In this document: in pieces, positions 63,610-64,000 of the stretch | Numbering within the stretch: the first letter of the stretch is position 1 | How the letters are laid out: the number at the start of each line of letters is the position of its first letter | From: DAITBA01 sp036824005 | GTDB taxonomy: Bacteria; Pseudomonadota; Gammaproteobacteria; Burkholderiales; Rhodocyclaceae | Reading direction: 5' to 3' | DNA length: 64,000 nucleotides | NCBI GenBank assembly: GCA_036824005.1 | Contig: DAITBA010000007.1 | Coordinates: 100,232-164,231 of the forward strand | Translations under genes and position numbers: made by a program | Notes under the pieces: generated by a model | The model's database searches: none | The model's input: the letters and a program-made list of their open reading frames with translations, nothing else | What the model was told of the DNA's origin: nothing

Positions 63610-64000
63610 ATGCGAACTGCGTCCGCTCTTCTGCTTGTCTGTGTGCTTGCCGCTTCGGCGGCCTCCACCTCCGCCCTCGCCGCCAGCATCACCCGCGGCA
63701 AATCGCTTTACGAAACCAAGTGTCACGCCTGCCATGACCGCAGCGTGCACAACCGCAAGGCACGCAAGGCGAAGTCCTTCGATTCCATCCGGCGCGAAGT
63801 GGCACGCTGGGACGACGCCCTGGGCGGCGGCTGGTCGAAGGAGGACGTGGACGACGTCACCGTCTACCTGAACGAAACCTACTACCGCTTCCGCTGCCCG
63901 GAATCCTTGTGCCCGCAGCAGCAGTCCATGGGCGGGCCGGCTCTGCGTAAGCGGCCGGCGATCCCGTGTCGGCGGACGGGATCGTCGAGTAATCAGAGAG
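63610..64000 (+). CDS. c-type cytochrome, running off the right edge
   Basis: The ATG at 63610 opens a frame with a signal peptide (MRTASALLLVCVLAASAA) and one heme motif CHACH near residue 37, followed by a helical domain (RREVARWDDALGGGWSKEDVDDVTVYLNETYYRFRC). Homologous mono-heme proteins would end about here, yet the frame stays open to the window edge and then becomes Arg/Ser-rich, crossing a hairpin at 63959-63984. A frameshift or a longer tail could explain this. Confidence 0.75.
   Translation, partial: MRTASALLLVCVLAASAASTSALAASITRGKSLYETKCHACHDRSVHNRKARKAKSFDSIRREVARWDDALGGGWSKEDVDDVTVYLNETYYRFRCPESLCPQQQSMGGPALRKRPAIPCRRTGSSSNQR
63959..63984 (+). terminator. Hairpin near the end of the cytochrome gene
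   Basis: CGATCCCGT (63959-63967) and ACGGGATCG (63976-63984) pair perfectly around 8 bases. Position suggests a terminator for the cytochrome, so the coding region may really end before it. Confidence 0.5.

Noticed and set aside
1..64000. CRISPR arrays, tRNA, rRNA and insertion sequences
   Set aside because: No regularly spaced repeats, cloverleaf genes, ribosomal RNA or transposases with terminal repeats were recognised on either strand by eye; a dedicated tRNA or CRISPR scan would be decisive.

Overview
The window is about 64 kb of high-GC bacterial chromosome. Gene content points to a facultatively anaerobic betaproteobacterium, perhaps near Rhodocyclales/Sterolibacteriaceae: the O2-independent ubiquinone set ubiU-ubiV-ubiT behind an FNR-type box, a cobalamin-dependent class II ribonucleotide reductase, PPK2, a GcvA-type LysR gene with a DUF2917 neighbour, DUF2788 and a cytochrome c. 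No rRNA, tRNA, CRISPR array or insertion sequence was seen. The placement is inferred from gene content, not from a tree.

Layout. 0-12 kb: a [2Fe-2S] subunit cut by the left edge, a 3-methyladenine DNA glycosylase, an AcuI/YhdH reductase, a MoxR ATPase and VWA pair with a GT14-type glycosyltransferase between them, a FecR-like secreted protein, a solute-binding protein plus diguanylate cyclase operon, an MBL-fold di-iron protein and an orphan GspE/PilB ATPase. 12-21 kb: a secreted protein with an exact 40-residue cysteine repeat, an AbfD/HpaB-family protein that appears to lack two iron-sulfur ligands, an RpfF-type DSF synthase with an FNR-like box in its leader, htpG with a heat-shock promoter, an SCP2-type thiolase, a PGT-repeat exported protein, DUF2917 and a LysR regulator. 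21-30 kb: a B12-binding radical SAM enzyme facing a biotin operon (greB-bioF-bioH-bioC-bioD-bioA) and an O-acetylhomoserine sulfhydrylase. 30-45 kb: hydrolase, DUF2189 protein, MFS transporter, glycine-zipper protein, nuclease-like protein, ubiUVT, a CZB chemoreceptor, an ECF sigma factor with a membrane partner, bacteriohemerythrin and a sorbosone-type dehydrogenase. 45-54 kb: a PKD metalloprotease, a MaoC-phosphotransacetylase fusion with acetate kinase, a CDF exporter and nrdJ. 54.6-56.6 kb: an island of different composition with a broken RES-domain gene and a GSU2403-type nucleotidyltransferase behind an 11-bp inverted repeat. 56.7-64 kb: a MORN-like repeat protein, ppk2, a second sulfhydrylase, small conserved proteins and a c-type cytochrome running into the right edge.

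How it fits together. Several genes suit low-oxygen growth (ubiUVT, nrdJ, phosphotransacetylase and acetate kinase, hemerythrin, the di-iron MBL protein). Two FNR-type boxes, before ubiU and in the rpfF leader, suggest that quinone synthesis and possibly DSF signalling respond to oxygen. Acyl-CoA chemistry recurs (AcuI, AbfD-like, RpfF, thiolase, MaoC-Pta). The most unusual items are the ligand-poor AbfD homologue beside the DSF synthase, the GT14 gene inside the MoxR/VWA pair, the cysteine-repeat and PGT-repeat exported proteins, and the decayed RES/nucleotidyltransferase island.
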